From contig JAUWDY010000007.1 of NCBI GenBank assembly GCA_030608565.1, positions 1-52,930 of the forward strand: DNA of 52,930 bases, read 5' to 3'. Each line of letters begins with the position of its first letter. Within the stretch, counting starts at the first letter, position 1. A program made the translations under genes and the position numbers. Of the stretch, positions 33,677-41,965 are shown one piece after another. This DNA is from Candidatus Bathyarchaeota archaeon. Lineage in GTDB: Archaea > Thermoproteota > Bathyarchaeia > Bathyarchaeales > Bathyarchaeaceae. Under the pieces are notes generated by a model that was not told the DNA's origin, did no database searches, and saw only the letters and a list, made by a program, of their open reading frames with translations.

Positions 33677-35476
33677 TTGGTGCTGAAATTGCAGAGAGAA
33701 ATTAAACAAAAAACGGTAACATATGGAATTGCTGCAATACTTTTAGCCATCCTATTCGCCACAATATGTTTCAACTTCGGCGTTCAACTATATATCCCAC
33801 CAGTCTCTATACCGCTTAACACGTTCTCAAGCTACGAAGAACTAGAGGACTTTCTGAAAACTAACATGGAGCAAGCAGAAAACATCGGACAACAATACTG
33901 GTCTCCCTTCAGAGGCGGCGACATGAAGAACCTGCTTAGCCTAGACGCGGAAACCGCGCCTGCACACTCGACAACCAACATTCAAGTTGCCGGAGTAGAT
34001 GAAGGAGACATTGTGAAGACGGATAGAGAATACTTATACGTGGTTTCAAGCAACGATGTTTATATACTGAAAGCTTACCCACCTGAACAAGCCCAAGTGC
34101 TTTCTAAGATAACTCTCAACGAAACATACGACATGAAAATTTATGTCAATGGAGACAAGCTGGCTGTTTTGGGAGGTAATTTTGCACCCATACGCATATC
34201 CTACACTTATACCGGAGAAGCATTCGTCAACGTCTACGACATTTCAAACAAAACACATCCTCGTTTGACGAGAACGTTGAGCTTAAACGGCACCCTTTCC
34301 GGCTCGAGAATGATCGGCAACTACGTTTACGCTACGGTGAATCAACTGGCAGTGCATCCAAACACCAACAAGACACATCTGGAAGTGGCTCTCCCCAAAA
34401 TCTCTACAGCCGACGCTGTCAAAGAGATCCAAGCGACAGAAATACGATATATCAATGTTCCAGACGCTTTCTACTATTTCACAACAGTAATCGCAGTCAA
34501 CATCATAAACGATGCACAGGAACCAACATATGAAACGTTCTTAACAGGCTCAACTGCATGTATGTACGTTTCACAGAGCAACATGTACTTGACCATTCCA
34601 AACACAAGCGTATGGATTCTATCTGCAGGAGTAAGTGGAACACGTGATGAAACCCTCATTTACAGGGTTAAACTGGACGGAGAAGAAATAGTCTGTGAAG
34701 CTGAAGGCGCCGTCTCTGGCTACGTGCTTAATCAGTTCAGCATGGACGAGTACAATGGGTTTTTCAGAATAGCAACAACAAAGTGGACGAATGATGGTTC
34801 CAAAAACAACCTCTACTCATTGAACATGAGCCTGAACATTGTTGGAGAACTTGAAGGTCTTGCTCCAGGCGAGCGTATATACTCAGCAAGGTTCATGGGC
34901 GACAGATGTTATCTTGTAACATTTAAACAAATAGACCCCTTCTTCGTGATAGACCTCAGCAGTCCAACTGAACCCAAGGTTTTAGGCGAGTTGAAAATAC
35001 CAGGGTTCTCAGGCTACCTTCATCCCTACGACGAAAACCACATAATCGGTATAGGTAAACAGGACAGCAACGTGAAACTGTCGCTTTTCAACGTCACAGA
35101 TGTCACCGCACCGACAGAGACAGTCACCCCCTTCATTGTGCAAGGCGACTGGTCAGACTCAACGGTCTTAACGGATCACAAGGCGTTTCTATTCGATAAG
35201 TCAAAACAACTACTAGTCCTTCCAGTTTCATCAAACTGGTACTATGCGAAGCACTATTGGCAGGGCGCATATGTTTTCAACATAACTTTAAGCGATGGAT
35301 TTGTCCTGAAAGGCGACGTTACTCATCAAGAGAGTGAGGTAAACGGATGGGACAGTAACTACTTGGTGAAGAGAGTGCTTTACATTGAAAATACACTTTA
35401 TACGGTGTCCAACAAGAAAATCAAGATGAATGACCTAGAAACTCTGCAAGAAATCAATGAAGTAAAACTGCCATAA
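33677..35476 (+). CDS. Membrane-anchored beta-propeller protein (PF09826-type)
   Basis: 599 residues. One N-terminal membrane anchor (about 15-37) is followed by an extracellular domain whose start STTNIQVAGVDEGDIVKTD (97-115) is the hallmark of the secreted beta-propeller family found in archaea and some bacteria. Many Asn-x-Ser/Thr sites suggest S-layer-side glycosylation. Exact function unknown. The start is TTG 33677 or GTG 33680, about 27 bp after TATA-like GGATAAAATAC. Ends at an oligo-T tract. Confidence 0.8.
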   Translation: MVLKLQREIKQKTVTYGIAAILLAILFATICFNFGVQLYIPPVSIPLNTFSSYEELEDFLKTNMEQAENIGQQYWSPFRGGDMKNLLSLDAETAPAHSTTNIQVAGVDEGDIVKTDREYLYVVSSNDVYILKAYPPEQAQVLSKITLNETYDMKIYVNGDKLAVLGGNFAPIRISYTYTGEAFVNVYDISNKTHPRLTRTLSLNGTLSGSRMIGNYVYATVNQLAVHPNTNKTHLEVALPKISTADAVKEIQATEIRYINVPDAFYYFTTVIAVNIINDAQEPTYETFLTGSTACMYVSQSNMYLTIPNTSVWILSAGVSGTRDETLIYRVKLDGEEIVCEAEGAVSGYVLNQFSMDEYNGFFRIATTKWTNDGSKNNLYSLNMSLNIVGELEGLAPGERIYSARFMGDRCYLVTFKQIDPFFVIDLSSPTEPKVLGELKIPGFSGYLHPYDENHIIGIGKQDSNVKLSLFNVTDVTAPTETVTPFIVQGDWSDSTVLTDHKAFLFDKSKQLLVLPVSSNWYYAKHYWQGAYVFNITLSDGFVLKGDVTHQESEVNGWDSNYLVKRVLYIENTLYTVSNKKIKMNDLETLQEINEVKLP

Positions 35477-35487
35477 CCAAACTCCTC

Positions 35488-35495
35488 TTTTTTTT
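35488..35495 (+). terminator. Oligo-T terminator after the beta-propeller gene
   Basis: A run of eight T beginning 12 bp after the stop codon. Confidence 0.5.
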
Positions 35496-35596
35496 ATCTT
35501 TAGCAACCTAATTAGGCGTCTTCAGTTACATTATTGAACAAAAGTGGGTTCCTATAACATTACACGTTTGTGCAATCAATTTCTGAGAAACATTAG

Positions 35597-35684
35597 CGGG
35601 CCCGCGGGGAATTGAACCCCGGATCTTCGGCTCTCCCCCGTGTGCTAGAAGGCCGACGCCTTATCCAGACTAGGCCACGGGCCC
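35597..35684 (-). tRNA. tRNA-Arg(UCU) with a 13-nt intron at 37/38
   Basis: On the minus strand GGGCCCG (35684-35678) pairs with CGGGCCC, with discriminator G (35597); CCA is not encoded. The D arm is GCCTAG...AAGGC and the T arm CGGGG-TTCAATT-CCCCG. The anticodon stem TCGGC/GCCGA closes around CTTCTA plus A after removing 13 nt (35633-35645, GCACACGGGGGAG). Anticodon TCT. The intron can fold with central helix CTTC/GGGG (two G-U pairs) and bulges TA|G and AG|A. Spliced length is 75. Confidence 0.9.
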
Positions 35685-36071
35685 TCTGTCAAAATCTAAA
35701 CGATAGACAAATCCTTTATACCTTTCGTAACCTACGCCACAATCTAATGCTTAAAAACACTTGCAAAAACGGGGCTTCAGATAAAACTCACCCAACCCTC
35801 CATAAATTTTCGCGTAATTCAAACTTACGTAATCAAAGCATAGACTGAACCTTCACTAAGCTAAGAAACAAAACAAAGCCCAAACCACAAATAGACAACA
35901 ATCACCAAAACACCTCCTCTAGAGAGTTACAAAAATTTATTTCCGAACAAAAAAGGTAACAAGTTCACAATCGACTTTCAAAAGCATACGGAAACTATAA
36001 ATCTCATCAAGTCAAAAATAGATAAGCACACTTTCACCGTTTAACTTGTCGATGTATAAAAGGGATACAAA
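35685..36071. other. Intergenic space before the HTH-PRTase gene
   Basis: No gene seen. Two TATA-like elements occur: ACTATAAATC (about 35994-36003) and ATGTATAAAAGG (about 36053-36064). The second is too close to the ATG at 36072 to leave room for a transcript start, so the first more likely drives that gene. Confidence 0.4.
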
Positions 36072-36809
36072 ATGAGTAGCACACATGCAGAAGACTTGAA
36101 ACTCCGACTAATGACTATCGAACTACTCAGAACAGCAAAGAAACAGTACACCTATCGAGAATTATCCGCTAAAACAGACCTACCCGTAACAGTTCTAAGC
36201 AGATATGCCAAAGGACATGTCCTACCAAATGCAGCGAGAGCCAAGCAACTCTGGAACATCCTAACAAAACTCGTAGGTTTAGAAACTGAACTTCACAGAA
36301 TAATTCGATTCAATGAAGACGGATATTTCGACAACACTTGGATCGTGGGAGACTTCAACATACTCAAACAAGCCGCTCACCACGCCCTCGCAACGTTCGC
36401 TGGAAAACGCGTAACAAAAGTCTTAACCGCTGCCGTAGATGGAATACCACTCGCAACAATGGTTGCAAATTCGCTCGGCGTCAATCTTGCAATAGCAAAG
36501 AGAAATAAAGAGGTAGGTGTGCCAGCATTTTTAGAAGAAACATACGTGCTCAGAGACTCCGGCGTAACCATGACTCTGTATCTGCCGAAAAACGCCATCA
36601 AAAGAAGAGATAGTGTGCTCGTAGTAGACGATATGATAAAAACCGGGGAAACCCAAGTAGCCCTTGTCAACCTCGTTCAGAAGGCAAAAGCCGAGGTTTC
36701 AGGAATTTACTCCCTGATCGCCATCGGAGACGAATGGCAAAAAAGAATAAAACTACCCAAAAGTTGTTCAGTTCAAGTCGTGACGAGGGTTAAGCCGAAG
36801 AAGAAGTAG
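36072..36809 (+). CDS. HTH-phosphoribosyltransferase fusion regulator (GfcR/PurR-like)
   Basis: An N-terminal helix-turn-helix (about 10-60, TYRELSAKTDLPVTVLSRYAKGHVLPN) is fused to a type I PRTase domain with the PRPP loop VLVVDDMIKTGET (about 189-201). Archaeal fusions of this kind include GfcR, which controls sugar-degradation genes, and orotate-PRTase-like proteins; the PRTase domain may sense nucleotides or PRPP instead of catalysing. The start ATG has AGGGATA upstream. Its 3' end overlaps the convergent HhH gene by 20 bp. Confidence 0.8.
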   Translation: MSSTHAEDLKLRLMTIELLRTAKKQYTYRELSAKTDLPVTVLSRYAKGHVLPNAARAKQLWNILTKLVGLETELHRIIRFNEDGYFDNTWIVGDFNILKQAAHHALATFAGKRVTKVLTAAVDGIPLATMVANSLGVNLAIAKRNKEVGVPAFLEETYVLRDSGVTMTLYLPKNAIKRRDSVLVVDDMIKTGETQVALVNLVQKAKAEVSGIYSLIAIGDEWQKRIKLPKSCSVQVVTRVKPKKK

Positions 36810-37515
36810 CTAGACAAGACGGTTGAAAGGCACATTTTTGACATTTTTTCTTTCTGCAAAAGTCCTTGCCAAGTCTAAGCAGAGCGGTTTCAAAGTTCAC
36901 AAAAGTTTTCTTTGCTACCTTATTTTTTGTCCAGTACTCTTTTAGCGCTTCTAACGCCTTCTCAGGATTCTCTTCTTTTATTATTCCCAAGTTTTTTGCC
37001 GCCAAGACAACCAGAGGAGTGGGTCTAGGGTTTGCTTTTTCCCATAGGTTTCTCAGTTCTCGCAGGAAAATGCTTACAGTCACGTCTCCTATGCCCTTTC
37101 CCAAATTCTTCAAGCGTTTTTCTAAATCGGTGGAATCTAGAGAAAGTTGATGAAGACTGTTTAGGCTTCCTCCATAAAGCGTAACTAGGTTGCTCATAAC
37201 CTCCAGAAGCTTGTCGCTGGTACGAAAGTCATACCTTGTATATGTTCCCTCATCAAGTATGTCAACTAACCCTTGCCATCCTGTTTGAATGATTTTCTGT
37301 GGCGTGAGCACGCCATATTTTTTGAAACATTTGTAAGTCTTTATGGCTGAGGCTTCTCTAATCGGAGCACCGAATAGAATTGAAACTAAAAACCACTTGA
37401 AAATCTCTCCGTCGTCCCTACCCTCTAAGCTTATTCCCAAAACTTCCGAGTATTTCTGTCCGAAATTCCTAACCAATGGCTTTGTGACGCTTTTCAAATC
37501 AACGGACTTTTTCAT
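36790..37515 (-). CDS. HhH-GPD DNA glycosylase-like protein with Fe-S cysteine cluster
   Basis: Distant member of the endonuclease III/HhH superfamily. The helix-hairpin-helix is LKNLGKGIGDVTVSIFLREL (about 136-155), followed at the C-terminus by C-x4-C-x2-C-x5-C (CRKKKCQKCAFQPSC), close to the 4Fe-4S loop of endonuclease III. The expected catalytic Lys of the hairpin (LPGVGxKTA) is not obvious, so it may be a monofunctional glycosylase or a DNA-binding relative. The ATG at 37515 is preferred over 37533, which overlaps a TATA-like TTAATATG. Confidence 0.65.
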   Translation of the reverse strand: MKKSVDLKSVTKPLVRNFGQKYSEVLGISLEGRDDGEIFKWFLVSILFGAPIREASAIKTYKCFKKYGVLTPQKIIQTGWQGLVDILDEGTYTRYDFRTSDKLLEVMSNLVTLYGGSLNSLHQLSLDSTDLEKRLKNLGKGIGDVTVSIFLRELRNLWEKANPRPTPLVVLAAKNLGIIKEENPEKALEALKEYWTKNKVAKKTFVNFETALLRLGKDFCRKKKCQKCAFQPSCLATSSSA

Positions 37516-37571
37516 TGCGGCGCACCAAAGCATATTAAAAAAGGTGAGTGGTGAATAAAGGAGTTCTGACG

Positions 37572-38597
37572 GTGAGAGCTATGAGAACCATAGAGTGGAG
37601 AGACGGCGTAGTTATAACTATAGATCAGACGAGACTCCCCAACAAAACCCTCTTCTTAAAGATGAAGAAATGTGAAGAGGTGGCTTCCGCCATCAAAGAG
37701 ATGAGGATGAGGGGAGCCCCACTCATCGGTGTGGCAGCAGCCTACGGCTTAGCCCTCACGGCTTATCATTCGAAAGTCGAGAAAAGAGAGGAGTTGATGA
37801 GGCAGATTGAGGAGTCAGCAAAGGTTTTGAAGGAAACGAGGCCGACGGCTGTGAATCTTTTCTGGGCGGTTGACCGAATCTTGAAAAAAGCGCGTGAGAC
37901 TTTTGGTGATGCGAAAGCTGTGACTAAAGTCGTAGTTGATGAGGCTCAAAGGATGGCGGACGAGGATGTTGAAGTTAACCGCAAGATTGGTGAGCATGGG
38001 TCCAAGCTGATTGACAATAAAGACGTCATTCTAACTCATTGTAACGCAGGCAGTCTAGCTACTGTTGATTATGGCACTGCACTGGGAATTGTACGAACTG
38101 CGTGGGAGCAAGGCAAGGAAATCAAAGTGATTGCCACCGAAACGAGGCCTAAACTGCAAGGTGCTAGGCTTACGGCATACGAGCTGAAACGCGACGGCAT
38201 TCCAGTTACATTGATCACAGACAACATGGTGGGATATGCTATGTCTAAACGATTAATAGACAAAGTTGTAGTGGGGGCTGACAGGATAGTTCGAGACGCT
38301 GTGATAAACAAAATCGGCACCTACACCATCGCGGTGCTGGCTCACGAACACAATGTTCCATTTTATGTCGCCGCCCCTAAATCAACGTTTGATTCGGTCC
38401 ATACTTCAAAAGATGTGATTATTGAAAAGAGAAATGTTGAGGAAGTAACGTATGTTGGTTCTCAAAGAATTGCTCCAATTGGAGTGAAAGCATTGAATCC
38501 AGCGTTTGACATTACTCCAATGAAATACGTAAGCGCCATCATATGTGAAACTGGTGTCTTATCCACAACCGAATTTGAAGGGCTTGTGACTGTTTAA
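37572..38597 (+). CDS. mtnA: S-methyl-5-thioribose-1-phosphate isomerase (aIF2B-like)
   Basis: MtnA/aIF2B family isomerase in methionine salvage. Motifs are MRGAPLIGVAAAYG, the catalytic-Cys segment THCNAGSLAT, ETRPKLQGARLTAYEL, and VVGADRIVRDAVINKIGTY with the catalytic Asp. The neighbouring family of ribose-1,5-bisphosphate isomerases shares the fold, but these motifs fit MtnA better. The GTG at 37572 follows GGAG by eight bases; a GTG at 37548 and an ATG at 37581 are alternatives. It diverges from the HhH gene; both could use the CATATTAAAA box near 37531. Confidence 0.88.
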   Translation: MRAMRTIEWRDGVVITIDQTRLPNKTLFLKMKKCEEVASAIKEMRMRGAPLIGVAAAYGLALTAYHSKVEKREELMRQIEESAKVLKETRPTAVNLFWAVDRILKKARETFGDAKAVTKVVVDEAQRMADEDVEVNRKIGEHGSKLIDNKDVILTHCNAGSLATVDYGTALGIVRTAWEQGKEIKVIATETRPKLQGARLTAYELKRDGIPVTLITDNMVGYAMSKRLIDKVVVGADRIVRDAVINKIGTYTIAVLAHEHNVPFYVAAPKSTFDSVHTSKDVIIEKRNVEEVTYVGSQRIAPIGVKALNPAFDITPMKYVSAIICETGVLSTTEFEGLVTV

Positions 38598-38680
38598 AAG
38601 CATAGTTGGGACGTGTTATTCGCACGATAATAATGTATTTAAACTCTAGAAATTGACAGACGAAAACGGAAAGAGGCGAA

Positions 38681-39925
38681 ATGGATCAACATACAATTTC
38701 AAAGGAAACTGCCAGGCGATTTCTCATCACTAAACAGGGATTCCACCAAGGAAAGGAAAAAACTGGGACATTGGAGGCAATCAAGCGGCTGGAGTGTATC
38801 CAGATCGATCCCGTTAATGTTGTCCACCGCAATCACCATCTGGTTCTCCACAGCAGAGTAAGTGACTACAAACCCTCCTATCTGGATGCGTTACTCTACA
38901 AGGACAGAGCGGTCTTTGAATACTGGTGTAATGCGAAATCAATAATCTCCATGGAGGAGTTCCGGTATTTTCGCTATCGGATGCAGAATTATATGGCGTT
39001 TCATTCCCCCTTCTATGAACGCCTGAAAGCGAAGCGAGAAGAACTGAAAGGTACGACTTCTCATGTTCTATCGACGATCGAGACTGATGGCCCACTGTGT
39101 GCACAGGATTTTAAGCGGGAGGGAGAAGTTGGGAGCAAAACAGCCAAAGGTGTTCTAAACCTGCTTTGGGACCGCGGCGAGGTGATGATTCACCATGTAG
39201 AGGGAAACCGTCGATACTACGACTTGGCAGAGCGCATCTTACCCAAAGACATAAGCATCGAAGTGCCCAACAGAGAGGAATACAATCTGTTCATGATTAG
39301 GAAGTATATGCGGGCTTATGGATTCGTTGATGTGCGCGACTGGAGGTTCGGCTGGCTTTCGCTTAAAGCTCCGCAACGTAAGCTAGTAGTAGAAGAGATG
39401 GTCAAAGATGGAAAAATCTATCCGGTGAAAATCGAAGGCATTAAACACATCTATTATGTTTTAGAGGAATATTTGAACGCTCTCGAAACCATAGAAGATT
39501 CCCTTCTTGAAGAAAAAATCCATTTTATCGCCCCGCTTGATAACCTACTCTGGAACCGGAGGATGATTTCCGAGGTATTCGACTTCGTTTACGTTTGGGA
39601 AATTTACAAGATTCCAGAGAAAAGGCAATTTGGCTACTACGTCTTACCAATCCTTTATGGCACAAGGTTCGTTGGAAGAATCGATCCGAAATTGGACAGA
39701 ACGAGCAAAACGATGATCGTTAATTCCTTGTTTCTGGAGAAAGAACGCTTTGATGACTCCCTCGTCGTTGAATTGGCAGTTGCACTAAAGAGGTTTCTCT
39801 GGTTTCACAACGTCTCCCAAGTCAAGATAGTGAAAACCAAACCGAAGAGGTTAAAGAACACGCTATTAGTTGAATTGAATCAATCTGCCAGTGATGTTCA
39901 GGGAGAAATGGTTAAGAGGATTTAA
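38681..39925 (+). CDS. AlkZ/AlkX (YcaQ)-family DNA glycosylase
   Basis: HTH_42 / winged-helix DNA glycosylase family. The defining catalytic motif appears as CIQIDPVNVVHRNHHLVLHSR (about 38-58): Q-I-D, the QxD form found in AlkX/YcaQ, which unhooks interstrand crosslinks and excises alkylated purines, rather than the QxQ of AlkZ. Winged-helix repeats follow, and the C-terminal region has FIAPLDNLLWNRRM. 414 residues, full length. Start ATG with AGAGGCGAA just upstream. Confidence 0.82.
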   Translation: MDQHTISKETARRFLITKQGFHQGKEKTGTLEAIKRLECIQIDPVNVVHRNHHLVLHSRVSDYKPSYLDALLYKDRAVFEYWCNAKSIISMEEFRYFRYRMQNYMAFHSPFYERLKAKREELKGTTSHVLSTIETDGPLCAQDFKREGEVGSKTAKGVLNLLWDRGEVMIHHVEGNRRYYDLAERILPKDISIEVPNREEYNLFMIRKYMRAYGFVDVRDWRFGWLSLKAPQRKLVVEEMVKDGKIYPVKIEGIKHIYYVLEEYLNALETIEDSLLEEKIHFIAPLDNLLWNRRMISEVFDFVYVWEIYKIPEKRQFGYYVLPILYGTRFVGRIDPKLDRTSKTMIVNSLFLEKERFDDSLVVELAVALKRFLWFHNVSQVKIVKTKPKRLKNTLLVELNQSASDVQGEMVKRI

Positions 39926-39956
39926 ATCTTAAACGATGCATGATAGCGTTAGAAAC

Positions 39957-40544
39957 ATGGTTGGATGGATCACAGCTTTGAAGCAATCGAAACGTGCAGC
40001 TGAAACGAATCGCAATGCGGAATCAAAGATAGAAGCCTCACTTAAAGAGAAGGGGGTCCTCGTTTCTTCACCAGAAGACATTGAAGAGCTTTCCTTACGA
40101 GGTTACGGTGTGTCTGAAAACGAAGGGTTAATGCTTACTTTTTATGAGGCTTTGTTTCTGCTCGGTAAGGGAATTATCGCGGTGAAAAAAGAGAAAACAG
40201 GAGGAAAAGTGAATTTTCAAACTCTCCTCCAACGTTTTCAATCTATTGATGAAGATGCTTGGGTTAGATATTTAATATACCGAGACTTACGGAGCCGAGG
40301 ATACGTTGCAAGAGAAGGCTTCGGATTAGGAATAGACTTCCGTGTGTACGAACGAGGGGAATATGGGAAGGAGACCGCCAAGTACATGATCTTTGGAATT
40401 CAGGAGGGGCAGCCGGTTTCCGTAGAGGAGTTGGCACGTTCCCTGATGGATGTTCAGAGTCTAAAAAAAAGGTTGGTGTTGGCGGTTATAAACAGAAGAG
40501 GAGAAGTTGTGTATTACTCTCTTTCGCAACTGACTCTAAAATGA
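39957..40544 (+). CDS. endA: tRNA-splicing endonuclease homologue lacking the catalytic histidine
   Basis: Homologue of archaeal tRNA-intron endonuclease. The C-terminal catalytic domain aligns clearly: YLIYRDLRSRGYVAREGFG (105-123), DFRVYERG with Tyr131, and SLKKRLVLAVINRRGEVVYY with K170/K171. Where active subunits have the third triad residue, His (KEHS in M. jannaschii), this protein has KETA (T140), and no His occurs anywhere in its 195 residues. It may be the structural beta subunit of an (alpha-beta)2 enzyme. The ATG at 39957 lies ~33 bp after the TATA box TTTAAATC; the ATG at 39936 is too close to it. Followed by hisS after 21 bp. Confidence 0.88.
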   Translation: MVGWITALKQSKRAAETNRNAESKIEASLKEKGVLVSSPEDIEELSLRGYGVSENEGLMLTFYEALFLLGKGIIAVKKEKTGGKVNFQTLLQRFQSIDEDAWVRYLIYRDLRSRGYVAREGFGLGIDFRVYERGEYGKETAKYMIFGIQEGQPVSVEELARSLMDVQSLKKRLVLAVINRRGEVVYYSLSQLTLK

Positions 40545-40565
40545 AACACGTAATGAAGTGGTGAA

Positions 40566-41858
40566 ATGTCACCGTTCAGAACAGTTCGAGGAATGAGGGA
40601 CTTTCTGCCAAAAGAAGCGGAAAAAATGAGATATGTAGAGCAGGTTACGAGAGATCTTGCTCAACTCTACGGTTACAGAGAGGTCATCACTCCAATCGTG
40701 GAATCGTATGATCTTCTGGCGGCAAAATCAGGTGAAGAAATTCGAAAGCGCATGTATGCCTTTGAGGACCTAGGTGGTCGAAGGGTGGCTCTGCGGCCGG
40801 AGTTCACCGCTTCTATAGCTAGGTTGATAGCAACCAAGATGAGGAATGAGCCCAAACCTATGAGACTTTTCTGCGTGGGGAGCCTCTATCGTTATGATGA
40901 ACCGCAGTATGGACGCTTTCGAGAGTTTTGGCAAGCCAACTATGAGCTTATAGGATCCACTAAACCGGAGGCAGACGCGGAGATTCTGATGCTTACCTAC
41001 GATTTGATGGAAAAATTGGGCTTGCGTAACTACTGGCTTAAGATTGGGCACGTTGGAATTATTCGTGGAATCTTAGCTCAAGAGGACGTGAAAAAAGAAC
41101 AACAGAACATGGTTATGCAGTTGCTGGATAAAAAACAATGGGACGAAGCACTTACAGCAGCACGAGAATTAGGTGTTTCGCAAAGGTGCGTAACAACCTT
41201 AAAAAACGTTTTTAAGATAAGGGGAAAAGACGTCTCTCAAGTTCTTAAGAAGACAGAGGAGAATGTTAGAGACTATGAAAGTGCTGTTGCTGCCGTGGAA
41301 AATCTGCGAGAAATCACTGAATTAACAAGAAAAAGCAACGCCAAGTTTGAGATGTTAGTCGAGGCGGGGTTCGCACGTGGTCTCGAATACTACACAGGTA
41401 TGATATTCGAGCCCTATGTTCCAGAGATGAATATAGCATTAAGCGGCGGAGGACGCTACGACAAACTCATTGAACTCTTTGGAGGTGAGCCAACTCCAGC
41501 TGTGGGAGTTGCGCAAGGAATGGACCGTCTTGCACTTGCCGTGAAAAAGCAGAAGTTTTCCCCGAAAATTCCAGAAGGAAAACGAGTTGTGATTATTCCT
41601 ATCGGCGAGAAACTGAGGGCAAGAGTTCTTGAACTTTCATTAGCTTTGAGAGGAGTAGGCATACCAGTTGAGGTTGAGGTTATGGGGCGCACGGTTTCTA
41701 AGGCTTTACAAGATGCGGATAGAAGGAACGTTACTCATGCTGTTATCGTGGGGTCTGAGGAGCTTAAGGAAAACAAAGTGGTTTTGCGGGACATGAAAAA
41801 AAGAGAACAGAAAACGGTCAAGATAAGAAATCTTTCTCAAGAAATCTTGAAAACATGA
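40566..41858 (+). CDS. hisS: Histidyl-tRNA synthetase
   Basis: Class II synthetase. Motif 2 is in LFCVGSLYRYDEPQYGRFREFWQ, the His-specific LEYYTG lies in ARGLEYYTGMIFE, and motif 3 is in ALSGGGRYDKLIELFG to GVAQGMDRLAL. A C-terminal anticodon-binding domain follows (VVIIPIGEKLRARVLELSLALR). 430 residues. It starts 21 bp after the endA homologue, so the two are probably co-transcribed. Confidence 0.95.
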   Translation: MSPFRTVRGMRDFLPKEAEKMRYVEQVTRDLAQLYGYREVITPIVESYDLLAAKSGEEIRKRMYAFEDLGGRRVALRPEFTASIARLIATKMRNEPKPMRLFCVGSLYRYDEPQYGRFREFWQANYELIGSTKPEADAEILMLTYDLMEKLGLRNYWLKIGHVGIIRGILAQEDVKKEQQNMVMQLLDKKQWDEALTAARELGVSQRCVTTLKNVFKIRGKDVSQVLKKTEENVRDYESAVAAVENLREITELTRKSNAKFEMLVEAGFARGLEYYTGMIFEPYVPEMNIALSGGGRYDKLIELFGGEPTPAVGVAQGMDRLALAVKKQKFSPKIPEGKRVVIIPIGEKLRARVLELSLALRGVGIPVEVEVMGRTVSKALQDADRRNVTHAVIVGSEELKENKVVLRDMKKREQKTVKIRNLSQEILKT

Positions 41859-41965
41859 GTTGATGTAATAGGCCCCATTCTCGTTATCTACTATAAGACC
41901 TGCAACGCGATATTGATAGTCACGATTGAGATATTATAAAGAAAATAATAGAAAGCAAAGAAGCT

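Noticed and set aside
35612-35848. 78-codon plus-strand frame
   Set aside because: Runs antisense through tRNA-Arg(UCU).
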